64,000 nucleotides of DNA from JBBRDU01 sp038230335 (GCA_038230335.1 JBBRNL010000011.1:1-64000); one strand, 5' to 3'; positions 53,232 through 61,743 are shown, counted from the stretch's first letter. The notes: generated by a model from the letters alone, not told the origin. Numbers and translations are program-made.

Positions 53232-53969
53232 ATGAACGACAAAAAAATCGCATTGGTCACTGGCGCTAATAAGGGCATCGGCCTCGAAACGGTTCGCCAA
53301 CTTTCCCAACAAAACATTACCGTTCTCCTCGGCGCTCGTGATCTGGCCAAGGGCGAAGCGGCCGCCCGCGAGCTGCGCAAGGAAGGACATGGACAGGACG
53401 TTCGCGCCCTACAAATCGACGTGAACAAGCCAGACAGCATTGGTAAAGCGGTTGCGCAGGTGGAGCGCGATTTCGGTCGCCTCGATATTCTGATCAATAA
53501 CGCTGGCGTGCTTATCGACGACTACGACAAGAAAGTCAGCGAGCAGTCGCTCGACACTTGGCGCACGACGTTCCAGACAAACCTCTTCGGCCTCATTGAG
53601 ACCACCCAAGCCTTCCTGCCGTTGCTTCGGAAAAGTGAGGCTGGGAGAATCGTCAACCTCTCAAGCATTCTCGGGTCGATCACCTATCACGCGACTCCGG
53701 GTTCGCCCGTCTACGACTTCAAAGTTCCGGCCTACAACGTCTCCAAGGCAGCGGTCAACGCTTACACGGTACAGCTCGCCTACGAGTTGAAAGATTCCAA
53801 GATCAAGGTGAACGCGGCTCACCCGGGTTGGGTTAAGACCGACCTCGGCGGAGACGGCGCCACCATGGAAATTCCGGACGGTGCGAGGACGGGTGTGGCT
53901 CTGGCCACGATCGGGGAGAACGGTCCGAACGGTGCCTTTCAGCATATGGGCGAGACAATCCCCTGGTAA
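53232..53969 (+). CDS. Short-chain dehydrogenase/reductase
   Basis: 245 residues of the classical SDR type: cofactor loop TGANKGIG (10-17), RD at 36-37 suggesting NADPH preference, NNAG 89-92, catalytic Ser144/145, Tyr168 and Lys172 (YNVSK), and HPGWVKTDLGG. Closest resemblance is to carbonyl reductase-like enzymes that reduce aldehydes and quinones. It follows the Rrf2 regulator and small protein in one direction, an arrangement expected for an electrophile-stress operon (inference). Confidence 0.94.
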   Translation: MNDKKIALVTGANKGIGLETVRQLSQQNITVLLGARDLAKGEAAARELRKEGHGQDVRALQIDVNKPDSIGKAVAQVERDFGRLDILINNAGVLIDDYDKKVSEQSLDTWRTTFQTNLFGLIETTQAFLPLLRKSEAGRIVNLSSILGSITYHATPGSPVYDFKVPAYNVSKAAVNAYTVQLAYELKDSKIKVNAAHPGWVKTDLGGDGATMEIPDGARTGVALATIGENGPNGAFQHMGETIPW

Positions 53970-53985
53970 GACGAATCCTCTTACG

Positions 53986-55041
53986 ATGAACGACGCAACC
54001 CTCAGCCCTCCACCGCGATCCGCCCAACTGGTCCCCGCCTTTAGCGAAGGCCAGCAGCTCCTCCATCGCGCCACTGATTTATCGCAGGAGGACAGTCACC
54101 TGCTGGACGATTACTCGAAAACCATCGCCGCAGTGGTCCGGCGAGTCACCCCAAGTGTCGTTAACATTCGTGTCGTCAGCGGAGAGCGTGGACAGGGCGG
54201 CGGGTCGGGCTTCCTCCTCGCGCGGGATGGATTCATCCTAACGAACGATCACGTCGTGCATGGCGCGCGCGAGATTGATGTGACCTTGCACGATGCGCGG
54301 GTTTATCCCGCGCAGCTCATTGGCACTGATCCGGAGACGGATTTGGCCGTCATCCGCATCGATGCCCCCGATATTCAACATGCGCGGCTGGCCGACTCAT
54401 CTCTTATTTCTGTAGGGCAAATCGCCGTCGCAGTCGGTTCGCCTTACGGATTTCAGCAAACGGTCACGGCCGGAATTGTGAGCGCGCTTGGACGCTCCAT
54501 GCGGTCGGCTTCCGGGCGCCTCATGGACGAAATCATCCAGACCGACGCGGCCTTGAATCCAGGCAACTCGGGCGGGCCCCTCCTGAACAGCGCAGGCGAA
54601 GTGATCGGCGTCAATACGGCGGTCATCCTGCCGGCCCAGGGAATTTGCTTCGCCATCGCCAGTAACACCGCACATTTCGTGGCCGGTTGGCTGATCAAAG
54701 ATGGCCGTGTTCGCCGAAGTTCGATTGGTCTGGCCGGCCAGAACGTGCCTTTGCACCCGCGAGTTGTTCGGTTTCACAAACTGCCGGCCCACCACGGAGT
54801 TTTAGTCATGGAAGTGGAACCGGGCGGGCCCGCGGCCATCGCAGGTCTAAAACCGGGCGATACGGTTGTCGGTTTCAAAGGTCAGGCGGTGGCTCGCGTG
54901 GACGACCTGCATAAGCAGCTGGTGGCTGCGGAGATCGGAGTATCGTCTCCCGTGATGTTTCTGCGCGAAACCGAAAAGCTCTTTTGCATGATCACGCCGG
55001 GCGAGCTTCCTCCCGCAGAATCTCGCCGCGAAACGCGCTGA
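53986..55041 (+). CDS. HtrA-family serine protease, no export signal
   Basis: 351 residues from ATG 53986; a frame open from 53881 overlaps the SDR end. Trypsin-like domain with H89 (TNDHVV), D119 (TDLAV) and S195 (NPGNSGGP); one PDZ domain (about 255-335, GVLVMEVEPGGPAAIAGLKPGD). Unlike DegP/DegS it has neither a signal peptide nor a membrane helix; the first 40 residues are polar. It may act in the cytosol, or its start may be wrong. It sits 16 bp after the SDR gene and 26 bp before thioredoxin. Confidence 0.92.
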   Translation: MNDATLSPPPRSAQLVPAFSEGQQLLHRATDLSQEDSHLLDDYSKTIAAVVRRVTPSVVNIRVVSGERGQGGGSGFLLARDGFILTNDHVVHGAREIDVTLHDARVYPAQLIGTDPETDLAVIRIDAPDIQHARLADSSLISVGQIAVAVGSPYGFQQTVTAGIVSALGRSMRSASGRLMDEIIQTDAALNPGNSGGPLLNSAGEVIGVNTAVILPAQGICFAIASNTAHFVAGWLIKDGRVRRSSIGLAGQNVPLHPRVVRFHKLPAHHGVLVMEVEPGGPAAIAGLKPGDTVVGFKGQAVARVDDLHKQLVAAEIGVSSPVMFLRETEKLFCMITPGELPPAESRRETR

Positions 55042-55067
55042 CCGCATTCTCGTAACAGAAGGAATCC

Positions 55068-55403
55068 ATGAACGAACCGATCAACATCAATGAAGCCAGC
55101 TTTGAAAAAGCTGTCATTAAATCACCCATTCCCGTGCTGGTGGATTTCTGGGCGCCCTGGTGCGGCCCTTGTAAAATGATCGGCCCGCTGCTCGATGAGA
55201 TCGCGAAGGAAAGCGGCGACCGTTTCCGCATCGCCAAGGTCAACATCGATGACGATCCCACCTTGATGCAGCGCTTCAACGTCCGCGCCGTTCCCACTCT
55301 CCTCTTTTTCAGTGGCGGAGAAGTGCGCGACCAGCTCGTAGGCGGCGCTCCCAAAAAGACAATCCTGGAAAAGCTGGAAGCGCTCGCCGCAGCCGTGGCC
55401 TAA
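55068..55403 (+). CDS. trxA: Thioredoxin
   Basis: 111 residues, standard size, with the active site WCGPC at 31-35 and the cis-Pro region RAVPTLLFF. It reduces protein disulphides in the cytosol. A GAAGGA element upstream of ATG 55068 is a good ribosome-binding site. In one run with SDR, HtrA and DUF5069 under a likely Rrf2 regulator, it fits a redox/protein-stress unit. The stop TAA is part of an octamer CCTAACGA (55399-55406). Confidence 0.97.
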   Translation: MNEPININEASFEKAVIKSPIPVLVDFWAPWCGPCKMIGPLLDEIAKESGDRFRIAKVNIDDDPTLMQRFNVRAVPTLLFFSGGEVRDQLVGGAPKKTILEKLEALAAAVA

Positions 55404-55421
55404 CGATACTCAAACTTATAC

Positions 55422-55898
55422 ATGACCCATACAATGACAAAACCTGCGGAATCCTCAGCGCCCGATCTGACCAAACGTCCTCCACGCAGCCCACGCTCCC
55501 GCCTTGGCGGATACGCTATCCTGCCGCGCATGCTCGACAAAGGTCGTGCTGAAATTGCCGGTCAGAATGGCGAATTCAAATACAACTGCCCGCTCGATCA
55601 GCATATCGTCAACTTCCTCGGACTCGACGCGGGCCGACTGCGCGAGCAGCTGGCCACGGGCAAAGGCGATGGTGAAATCCTGGAATGGATTAACGCCAAC
55701 GCGAAACACAAACGCACGCCATGGGAGATCGAGCAGTGGAGCGATTTCCAGCAGCGCCGCGGACCGGACAGCGACACGGAGACGCTGCAGTATTTCGCTG
55801 AAACAGTCGCCAAATTCAGCCAGACGCGAGAAGACATCAAAACGTGGGCCGATCTGCTGGACCTCGACGATCACTGTACCTTCGGCGGCAAAGCCTGA
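55422..55898 (+). CDS. DUF5069 protein
   Basis: 158 residues matching DUF5069: LTKRPPRSPRSRLGGYAILPRMLDKGRAEIAG, EFKYNCPLDQHIVNFLGLD, ILEWINANAKHKRTPWEIEQWSDF and a central tail DLDDHCTFGGKA. The domain is often in Verrucomicrobia, Planctomycetes and Acidobacteria; no function is known. ATG at 55422, 18 bp after the trxA stop, so likely co-transcribed. Confidence 0.92.
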   Translation: MTHTMTKPAESSAPDLTKRPPRSPRSRLGGYAILPRMLDKGRAEIAGQNGEFKYNCPLDQHIVNFLGLDAGRLREQLATGKGDGEILEWINANAKHKRTPWEIEQWSDFQQRRGPDSDTETLQYFAETVAKFSQTREDIKTWADLLDLDDHCTFGGKA

Positions 55899-56044
55899 CG
55901 TAGTTTGTCGGCCACTGCGCCTGGCGTGCTCGGTTAAAGCACAAGATCGGTCTGCTCCACGCTCGGCCCGCAGGTGCAGTCGCCTATTTCTTATGCGTTT
56001 CTAAAATATGAAGCGAGAGATGCGTTAGACATTCGAAAAACACC

Positions 56045-56072
56045 TTGTCGGCACGCGCGCCATTAAGATAAT
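56045..56072 (+). promoter_or_regulatory. Candidate promoter of the MBOAT gene
   Basis: TTGTCG (56045-56050) and GATAAT (56067-56072) with a 16-bp spacer. The -10 ends only 10 bp before ATG 56083, so the mRNA would be nearly leaderless; this lowers confidence. Confidence 0.4.
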
Positions 56073-56082
56073 CGGAGCGCCC

Positions 56083-57504
56083 ATGCTTTTTAACTCGCTC
56101 ACGTTCGTCGTCTTCTTTGCCGTCGTGGTGAGCCTGTATTGGTCTCTTCGCTCATGGAACGGACGCAAGAACCTGCTCCTGGTCGCCAGCTACATTTTCT
56201 ACGGCGCATGGAATCCGCCCTTCGCCGCCCTCCTTTTCGGGACGACAGCCATGGATTTTTATCTGGGGCGACAAATGGCCAAAGAGCAAAGGCCCGGCGC
56301 GCGCAAGGTCTGGCTCGTCATCAGCGTGGCCGTGAACCTGAGCATGCTCGGATTTTTTAAGTACGGAAACTTTTTGCTCGAGAATTTCCAATGGGCTTTG
56401 GCCCGCAGCGGCATTGCCTATCAGCCTCCCCATCTCGATGTTTTTCTTCCCATCGGAATTTCGTTCTACACCTTCCATTCGCTCTCTTACACACTCGACA
56501 TCTTTCGCGGCGTGATGGGGCCGACGCGATCCCTGCGTGACTTCGCCCTCGCCGTCTCCTTCTTTCCGCAGCTCGTGGCCGGGCCAATCGTGCGTGCGGG
56601 AGATTTCCTGCCGCAGTTGCAGGCGCCGCCCAAGCCGCAGAAAGGCCGCTTTTTGTGGGGTCTGCTGCTCATGACGCTTGGCCTTTTCGAGAAGGTCGTT
56701 CTCGCTGACACGATGCTCGCGGGTTCGGCGGATCGAATCTTCGGCTACGCCGGACCGTTGGTCGCGCTTGATTCGTGGGTCGGCGTCGTCGCCTTCGCGG
56801 GGCAGATCTTTTTCGACTTCGCCGGTTATTCGATTTGCGCCATTGGCGCTGCGCTCTGCCTCGGCTTTCATCTCAAGGATAATTTCCGTTTCCCGTACGC
56901 CGCCGTCTGCTTCTCCGATTTTTGGCGACGATGGCATATCTCGCTTTCTACGTTTCTGCGCGACTACCTTTACATCCCGCTCGGGGGCAATCGCTTCGGC
57001 GCCGGTCGTGCCATGATCAATCTCATTATTGTCATGTTTATCGGCGGGCTTTGGCATGGCGCTGCCTGGACCTTCGTTGTCTGGGGTCTGTTGCACGGTT
57101 CCTATCTTGCGCTCGAGCGTTTGGCCCGGGCGGTCGTGCAACCGAAAGCTTGGATGGAAAACTTTGCCGTTGAACTTTCGATGGGTCTCGCCACCTACGC
57201 CGCTGTCTGTATCGCGTGGGTTTTCTTTCGCGCCTCCGATTTCACAAGCGCGAGCCGCCTCCTGCACGGCATGTTCGGCACGCATGCTCAGGGGGACATG
57301 ATTCTCTCCACGCGCGAGATGCTTCAGGTCGGAATCGTGACGCTCGGCATGTTCATCGCGCACTGGTCACTTCGGGAGACGTCCATCGAAGCGGCCGTCC
57401 TGCGTCTTCCACGCTGGGTCGTCACGACGGCGTGGGCGTTTATGGCTTGCGCGATCATTCTTACGCAGGGAAAAAGCAATGCATTCATCTACTTCCAATT
57501 TTGA
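56083..57504 (+). CDS. MBOAT family O-acyltransferase (AlgI-like)
   Basis: 473 residues with about eleven helices. MBOAT features: PIGISFYTFHSLSYTLDIFRG, FFPQLVAGPIVRAGDFLPQL, FWRRWHISLSTFLRDYLYIPLGG and the catalytic GLWHGAAWTF with H325. AlgI-type enzymes pass acetyl groups across the membrane to a partner that O-acetylates polysaccharide or other surface glycans. The next gene, overlapping by 26 bp, is the likely partner. Single transcription unit with it. Confidence 0.95.
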   Translation: MLFNSLTFVVFFAVVVSLYWSLRSWNGRKNLLLVASYIFYGAWNPPFAALLFGTTAMDFYLGRQMAKEQRPGARKVWLVISVAVNLSMLGFFKYGNFLLENFQWALARSGIAYQPPHLDVFLPIGISFYTFHSLSYTLDIFRGVMGPTRSLRDFALAVSFFPQLVAGPIVRAGDFLPQLQAPPKPQKGRFLWGLLLMTLGLFEKVVLADTMLAGSADRIFGYAGPLVALDSWVGVVAFAGQIFFDFAGYSICAIGAALCLGFHLKDNFRFPYAAVCFSDFWRRWHISLSTFLRDYLYIPLGGNRFGAGRAMINLIIVMFIGGLWHGAAWTFVVWGLLHGSYLALERLARAVVQPKAWMENFAVELSMGLATYAAVCIAWVFFRASDFTSASRLLHGMFGTHAQGDMILSTREMLQVGIVTLGMFIAHWSLRETSIEAAVLRLPRWVVTTAWAFMACAIILTQGKSNAFIYFQF

Positions 57505-58549
57505 GCGTCCCATCCCCGCGCTGCCTTGGCGCGGGATCGCGGTCGCGGTAATTGCGTTCGTGCTCGTAGCCACGGCCGTCTGGGAAGTGCGCTGCCGGGC
57601 CGTCGGTTATGCACCGACTCTGAACGACACGGAAGACCTCTGGACCCAGGCCCGGCAACGCGTCAAGCCTGAGTCAATCGTCGTCATCGGCGACTCGCGC
57701 CCCTTCTTCGATCTCGATTTAAACGAACTCGAACATGGCCTCGGCCAGCGTCCTATTCAGCTCGCCCAACCGGGGAGTTGCGCATATCCCGTCCTGGCCG
57801 ACCTGGTCGCAGACGAGCGTTTCCACGGCACGATCATTTGCAGTATCGTCCCGCGAATGTTCTTCGCTCCGGGCGGTCCGCCCATGGAGAACTCGCGGAA
57901 GGCCGTGAAGCGATACCATGGTCAAACCCTGGCACAACGTTTCAGTCATGCCTTAACCATACCCTTGGAAGAAAGCGTCGCTTTTCTGAAGGACAGGGAC
58001 CTGACCCTTGAATCGTTGCTCAAGGAATTGCCTATTCCTGACCGCCCGGGCGCACTCATCCCTCCGCAGACGCCGCCTTATTTTTGTTCGGTCGATCGGG
58101 AGCGCCGCGCCCGCATGATCGAGAGCGCCGCACATCCGGGACCATTACAGACACGGATTGCACAAGGCTGGATTCCGCTCTTCACGCCGCCACCGCCGCC
58201 AAGTTTCGTTCCGAAAGAGGTCTTCGCGCAAAGGATGAAAGATGCGATGGAAGGGCGGTTCCGTGACACCACCGCGGCGGTTGAAAAATTGCGGGCCCGC
58301 GGCGGCAAAATCATTTTCGTTCGGTTCCCTGTAAACGGGGAACTGAAAGTCATCGAAGACCGTGACACACCCCGCAACGGAATCTGGCAAACGCTGTTGC
58401 AGCGCACCGCAGCTCCCGGCATTTACTTCGAAGATTTTCCCGAACTCGCAAGCTTCACCTGCCCCGAATTGTCGCATCTTTCCGCCGGCGATTCGGTTGA
58501 GTTTACGAAACGGCTCGTGCCGCATCTGCGGACGGCGCTTGGGATGTAG
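57479..58549 (+). CDS. SGNH-like membrane-anchored partner of the MBOAT transferase
   Basis: 356 residues; one N-terminal transmembrane helix (about 18-38), then a periplasmic domain. Block I VVIGDSRPF has the SGNH nucleophile Ser; the end FTCPELSHLSAGDS carries the SH/Asp-His-like site, and KIIFVRFPVNGEL fits the middle strand. The layout equals AlgJ/AlgX or DltD-like partners that take acyl groups from an MBOAT. It overlaps the MBOAT gene by 26 bp. Acceptor glycan unknown. Confidence 0.82.
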   Translation: MHSSTSNFERPIPALPWRGIAVAVIAFVLVATAVWEVRCRAVGYAPTLNDTEDLWTQARQRVKPESIVVIGDSRPFFDLDLNELEHGLGQRPIQLAQPGSCAYPVLADLVADERFHGTIICSIVPRMFFAPGGPPMENSRKAVKRYHGQTLAQRFSHALTIPLEESVAFLKDRDLTLESLLKELPIPDRPGALIPPQTPPYFCSVDRERRARMIESAAHPGPLQTRIAQGWIPLFTPPPPPSFVPKEVFAQRMKDAMEGRFRDTTAAVEKLRARGGKIIFVRFPVNGELKVIEDRDTPRNGIWQTLLQRTAAPGIYFEDFPELASFTCPELSHLSAGDSVEFTKRLVPHLRTALGM

Positions 58550-58581
58550 AGAGATCAGCGATTCGCGGCCGCGCGGACCGA

Positions 58582-59220
58582 CTAGGGCGGAAGCGTGAAT
58601 GAAACGATCGCGTCGGCCGCGCGATGATTCGACCAGAAGTGGTCGCCGTCAAACGTGAGTGAGCGGCATTGAAAAGGAACGCAGGCCACATCTTCCACGT
58701 CCGGGGTTTCTTTGCGCGGATCGAGCCGGGCGATAGTCCAGCTCTCACCATTCTGTTCGGTTCCGCGCAGGAGGTAGATCCATCCATCAACAACGACGTG
58801 ACCACAGATCTCAGCGCCGACGTCGATGGCGCGGAGAATATTTCCGCCCGCATCGAGTTTCAGAATTCTGTGCTGGTACCATTGACTGAGGTAGAGATGC
58901 CCGCCGTCGTAACTCAGATATGACCCGGTAAAATCCGGACAAGCAATTCGATCACCTTCCAAAAAGCCTGTTGCGACCGTGTAGCGGCGGAGATACCGAT
59001 CATCATCCGGGTCCTCACCGATCGTAAAACGCATGGTATCTCCCGTAGAACTCGCGGCCCACGGAATTCCCGGAGCTTCCGTCTCCTCGAAAACCGTCCA
59101 ACTCTTCACATCGATCCCATAAATTCGGCGAAGATCGCGCGAGCCCATCCATAAGGCATTGGAGTGCCACGCCAGTGCCTGAGGCGTCGGCGCGGGCGAG
59201 ACATGTCTTTGCCGCTCCAT
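58582..59220 (-). CDS. Beta-propeller-like protein of unknown function
   Basis: 212 residues without signal peptide. Repeats of about 40 residues carry aromatic/Gly signatures: ALAWHSNALWMGSRDLRRIYGIDV, GGHLYLSQWYQHRILKLDAGG, DGWIYLLRGTE and FDGDHFWSNHRAADAIVSF. That suggests a partial or small beta-propeller of the type used in glutaminyl cyclase-like or NHL proteins. No catalytic residue identified. Divergent from the DoxX gene. Confidence 0.7.
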   Translation of the reverse strand: MERQRHVSPAPTPQALAWHSNALWMGSRDLRRIYGIDVKSWTVFEETEAPGIPWAASSTGDTMRFTIGEDPDDDRYLRRYTVATGFLEGDRIACPDFTGSYLSYDGGHLYLSQWYQHRILKLDAGGNILRAIDVGAEICGHVVVDGWIYLLRGTEQNGESWTIARLDPRKETPDVEDVACVPFQCRSLTFDGDHFWSNHRAADAIVSFTLPP

Positions 59221-59312
59221 GATGGATGGAAGTTCTTTCAGGCCGTTATTCTCTCATTCATTCAGGAATTTTGGCGATTGAATTTCAGAGAATTCAATCC
59301 ACCATCGACTGC

Positions 59313-59684
59313 ATGAACGTCGTCACCATGATCGCTCGCCTTCTGCTAGGCCTCCTTTTCGCCGTCTTTGGCTCCAACGCCTTCCTCCACTTTATCCCCA
59401 TGCCGCCCATGAGCGGTCACCCGGGCGAATTCATTGGCTCCATGTATGCCACCGGATACCTCCTCCCCATCGCCGCGCTTCAGGTCATCGGCGGCTTACT
59501 CCTCGTCGTGGGCCGCTTTGTGCCGCTCGGGCTGACTTTGCTCGGGCCCATTATCGTTAACATCGTGCTCTTCCACATCTTCATGGACCGCAGCGGAATG
59601 GGCATGGCGCTTGCCGTTTCCGCGGTATCGCTTTTTCTTCTCTGGCGCTATCGCGAAGCATTCGCCGGATTGCTCCGGGCGTAA
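59313..59684 (+). CDS. DoxX family membrane protein
   Basis: 123 residues from ATG 59313; the frame opens at 59226. Four helices: MIARLLLGLLFAVFGSNAFLHF, LLPIAALQVIGGLLLVVGRF, LGPIIVNIVLFHIFM and ALAVSAVSLFLLWRY. DoxX/SURF4-like small membrane proteins are of uncertain function, sometimes linked to redox or thiosulphate use. Single gene, convergent with the DUF3833-like lipoprotein. Confidence 0.88.
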   Translation: MNVVTMIARLLLGLLFAVFGSNAFLHFIPMPPMSGHPGEFIGSMYATGYLLPIAALQVIGGLLLVVGRFVPLGLTLLGPIIVNIVLFHIFMDRSGMGMALAVSAVSLFLLWRYREAFAGLLRA

Positions 59685-59694
59685 TGCGCGCGCT

Positions 59695-60249
59695 CTATCT
59701 TCGATCGGAGTGATCCGTCTCGACGCCCCGTCGAAATTGCTCGGTGACCTGGGCGACCACGACTCCCAGTTTGCTGATGGTCGAGTGGTTAATCATGGTC
59801 TGCCCATCGGGCTGCAGATACATCCACTGACTCATGCGCACATTCCCGAGCGGATTTCCGGGAGAAAGCGCCAGCTTGAAACTCCAGTGAAAGACATTGC
59901 CGAAACTTTCGCCGTGAATCGTGCCGATGACGTCATTCGCGGTGGCTTCGTAATGATGTGCATCCACTCGCCGAATGCGCCACGACCGGTGCTGTCGCTT
60001 GCCATCGCCAAAAATAAGATCCTGCTCCAACTCCAGTGAAGCGCCGGCCCATTTGCCAGACGTCTCCGTCCGCACACGCTGTTTGGGCGTGCCCGCGCGG
60101 TTCTCCAACACTCCGAACGATTTGGCGTGTCCGGTAAAAAACGTCGCCGGATCGAACAACGGTCGACCGTCCGAGAAATCAGAAGGCTTCATGCTGGCAC
60201 AGCTTGTAAGGATGGTGGTGAATAGGATTAAGAAGAGACGACGAATCAT
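59695..60249 (-). CDS. DUF3833-like lipoprotein
   Basis: 184 residues from ATG 60249; the frame reaches 60300. Lipobox LTSC near residue 16, so a lipoprotein. The mature part follows DUF3833: LFDPATFFTGHAKSFGVLENRAGTPKQRV, a middle RSWRIRRVDAHHYEATANDVIG, GNVFHWSFKLAL and MYLQPDGQTMINHSTISKLGVVVAQVTEQFRR. Family role unknown. Downstream of the Cys-rich DUF5522-like gene on the same strand. Confidence 0.85.
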   Translation of the reverse strand: MIRRLFLILFTTILTSCASMKPSDFSDGRPLFDPATFFTGHAKSFGVLENRAGTPKQRVRTETSGKWAGASLELEQDLIFGDGKRQHRSWRIRRVDAHHYEATANDVIGTIHGESFGNVFHWSFKLALSPGNPLGNVRMSQWMYLQPDGQTMINHSTISKLGVVVAQVTEQFRRGVETDHSDRR

Positions 60250-60318
60250 TATTGTGCCGGAAATAAGTCCGACCATCGTCCTGCGCCGGATGTGAAACAA
60301 GGGCTTCCCGCGAGCAGT

Positions 60319-60513
60319 TCAATATGACTTCTCTCCGAGAACCCGCGGGGTGAACCCATACGGACAATTGCGACAGCCCTCCCGGCAGCACTCGCCGCGC
60401 TGGAGCAGGAACTCCCGGGTCAACGCGCCACTCTCGTCAAAATCCTTCGGACCGGCCGAGCTATCCCACTTCTCCGAGGTCCCGTGGAGGGGCGAACTTG
60501 AACCTGTATTCAT
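60319..60513 (-). CDS. Small Cys-rich protein (DUF5522-like)
   Basis: 64 residues from ATG 60513; a longer frame begins at 60594. The core REFLLQRGECCREGCRNCPYGF with four Cys is the DUF5522 signature, likely a metal-binding knuckle. Cytosolic, function unknown. Divergent from OsmC; 69 bp upstream of the lipoprotein gene on the same strand. Confidence 0.85.
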   Translation of the reverse strand: MNTGSSSPLHGTSEKWDSSAGPKDFDESGALTREFLLQRGECCREGCRNCPYGFTPRVLGEKSY

Positions 60514-60639
60514 GATTGTGATCGCGCCATCGCGAAAACAAGGAGCACAAGAAAGCGAACCTCGTCCAGGTGATTTGTAGCTCCTTCGAATCATTGTTTG
60601 TAGTCGCGGCCGACGGTTTCACCGCGCTATGTTCAAAGC

Positions 60640-61116
60640 ATGGACATGGCAAGCGCCTCCGCCGGTCAACCGCCGGCCATACCTCCCGCCCACGTCGTGG
60701 TGCGCGGCAACGCCCGGAGTTTTCTGCAGGAAGTGATCGTCGGCACGCATCATCTGCAAGTCGACGAGCCGGCCAGCGTCGGTGGAAGCGATGTTGCGCC
60801 TGACCCTTATGATTTTCTACTGGCCGGATTGGGCGCATGCACTTCCATGACGGTCGGTTTGTCGGCGCGGCGAAAGAAATGGCCGCTCGAAAACATTACC
60901 GTGTCGCTGCGCCACTCGCGCATTCACGCCAAAGATTGCGAAGAATGCGAAACCAAAGAAGGGATGCTGGACCGAATCGACATGAACATCGACCTAACCG
61001 GCCCGCTGACTTCAGAGCAGCATGCCAGGCTCATGGAAGCGGCCTCCAAATGCCCGGTTCATCGAACGCTCAAATCCGAGATCGATATCAGGCTCGAGGC
61101 AGGGGCGGCTCACTGA
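60640..61116 (+). CDS. OsmC family peroxiredoxin-like protein
   Basis: 158 residues. The two redox Cys are C67 (GLGACTSM) and C138 (SKCPVHRTL). N-terminal strand pattern HVVVRGNARSFLQEVIVG and PDPYDFLLAGLG match YhfA/OsmC-like hydroperoxide reductases. It reduces organic peroxides in the cytosol. Start may be ATG 60646. Alone on its strand; an R2 repeat follows. Confidence 0.93.
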   Translation: MDMASASAGQPPAIPPAHVVVRGNARSFLQEVIVGTHHLQVDEPASVGGSDVAPDPYDFLLAGLGACTSMTVGLSARRKKWPLENITVSLRHSRIHAKDCEECETKEGMLDRIDMNIDLTGPLTSEQHARLMEAASKCPVHRTLKSEIDIRLEAGAAH

Positions 61117-61153
61117 ACTGCCTTCCCGTTTTTCCGACAGAGGGCGACGCGAG

Positions 61154-61184
61154 ATAGGGCGATGGAGGTCAATCGCCCCTACCT
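61154..61184. repeat. R2 hairpin element
   Basis: On the minus strand: GGTAGGGGCGATTGACCTCC then ATCGCCC. Head as in other R2 copies, with stem GGGCGAT/ATCGCCC. Between the convergent OsmC and 61231 genes. Confidence 0.75.
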
Positions 61185-61230
61185 TATGTGACCGAGCAGC
61201 AGGATTTACGCAAACCCTGCCGCTCTTCTC

Positions 61231-61743
61231 TCACGCCGGGCCTTCATAACAATCGCCTAGCCAGGTTTCGGCTGCGCGCGCGTCGCGCTGAGACATGAGG
61301 AATTGAATCCAGGCTTGCTGCTCATGTTGCACCGCAGCCATTTCCCAAACACAGAAAGTAGGCTTGTGCTCGCCCTCGCGAGGGAAGAGCGAGAAATCCG
61401 CCGCCCGCTCACCATCTTTGTAGAACACTGTTTCCCAAAGCTCGTTGTTACCGCGCCAGGTCGAAACAATCAGGAAATAGAAATCGTGACCGCAGCGATG
61501 AAGGACCACGAAACCGAAGCCATGGGCATCGAGCGCGTGGGTGGAGAGATAAGCGCGCGCGAGTCCCCTGATTTCGTCCGGCACGGGCTGCTCTTCCGGA
61601 CGCACCTCATACCACTTCAGCACCGATGCAGTCGTCTCCAGCGTTTCACCCGGACTAACCTGCTTGGCGCTATGCCGGTATGAGCGGTCAACCCCCGAGT
61701 CCTCCCTCAGGATGTCTTCGATTTGGGCAGTTTGTTCCGTCAT
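61231..61743 (-). CDS. Protein of unknown function
   Basis: 170 residues, cytosolic-looking. Features: an acidic N-terminus, VRPEEQPVPDEIRGLARAYLSTHAL, FVVLHRCGHDFYFLIVSTWRGNNELWETVFY and VWEMAAVQHEQQAWIQFLMSQRDARAAETWL at the end. Conserved Trp/His/Cys suggest a folded ligand-binding domain, but no family is recognised. Same direction as the NTF2-like gene, 23 bp downstream of it. Confidence 0.7.
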   Translation of the reverse strand: MTEQTAQIEDILREDSGVDRSYRHSAKQVSPGETLETTASVLKWYEVRPEEQPVPDEIRGLARAYLSTHALDAHGFGFVVLHRCGHDFYFLIVSTWRGNNELWETVFYKDGERAADFSLFPREGEHKPTFCVWEMAAVQHEQQAWIQFLMSQRDARAAETWLGDCYEGPA

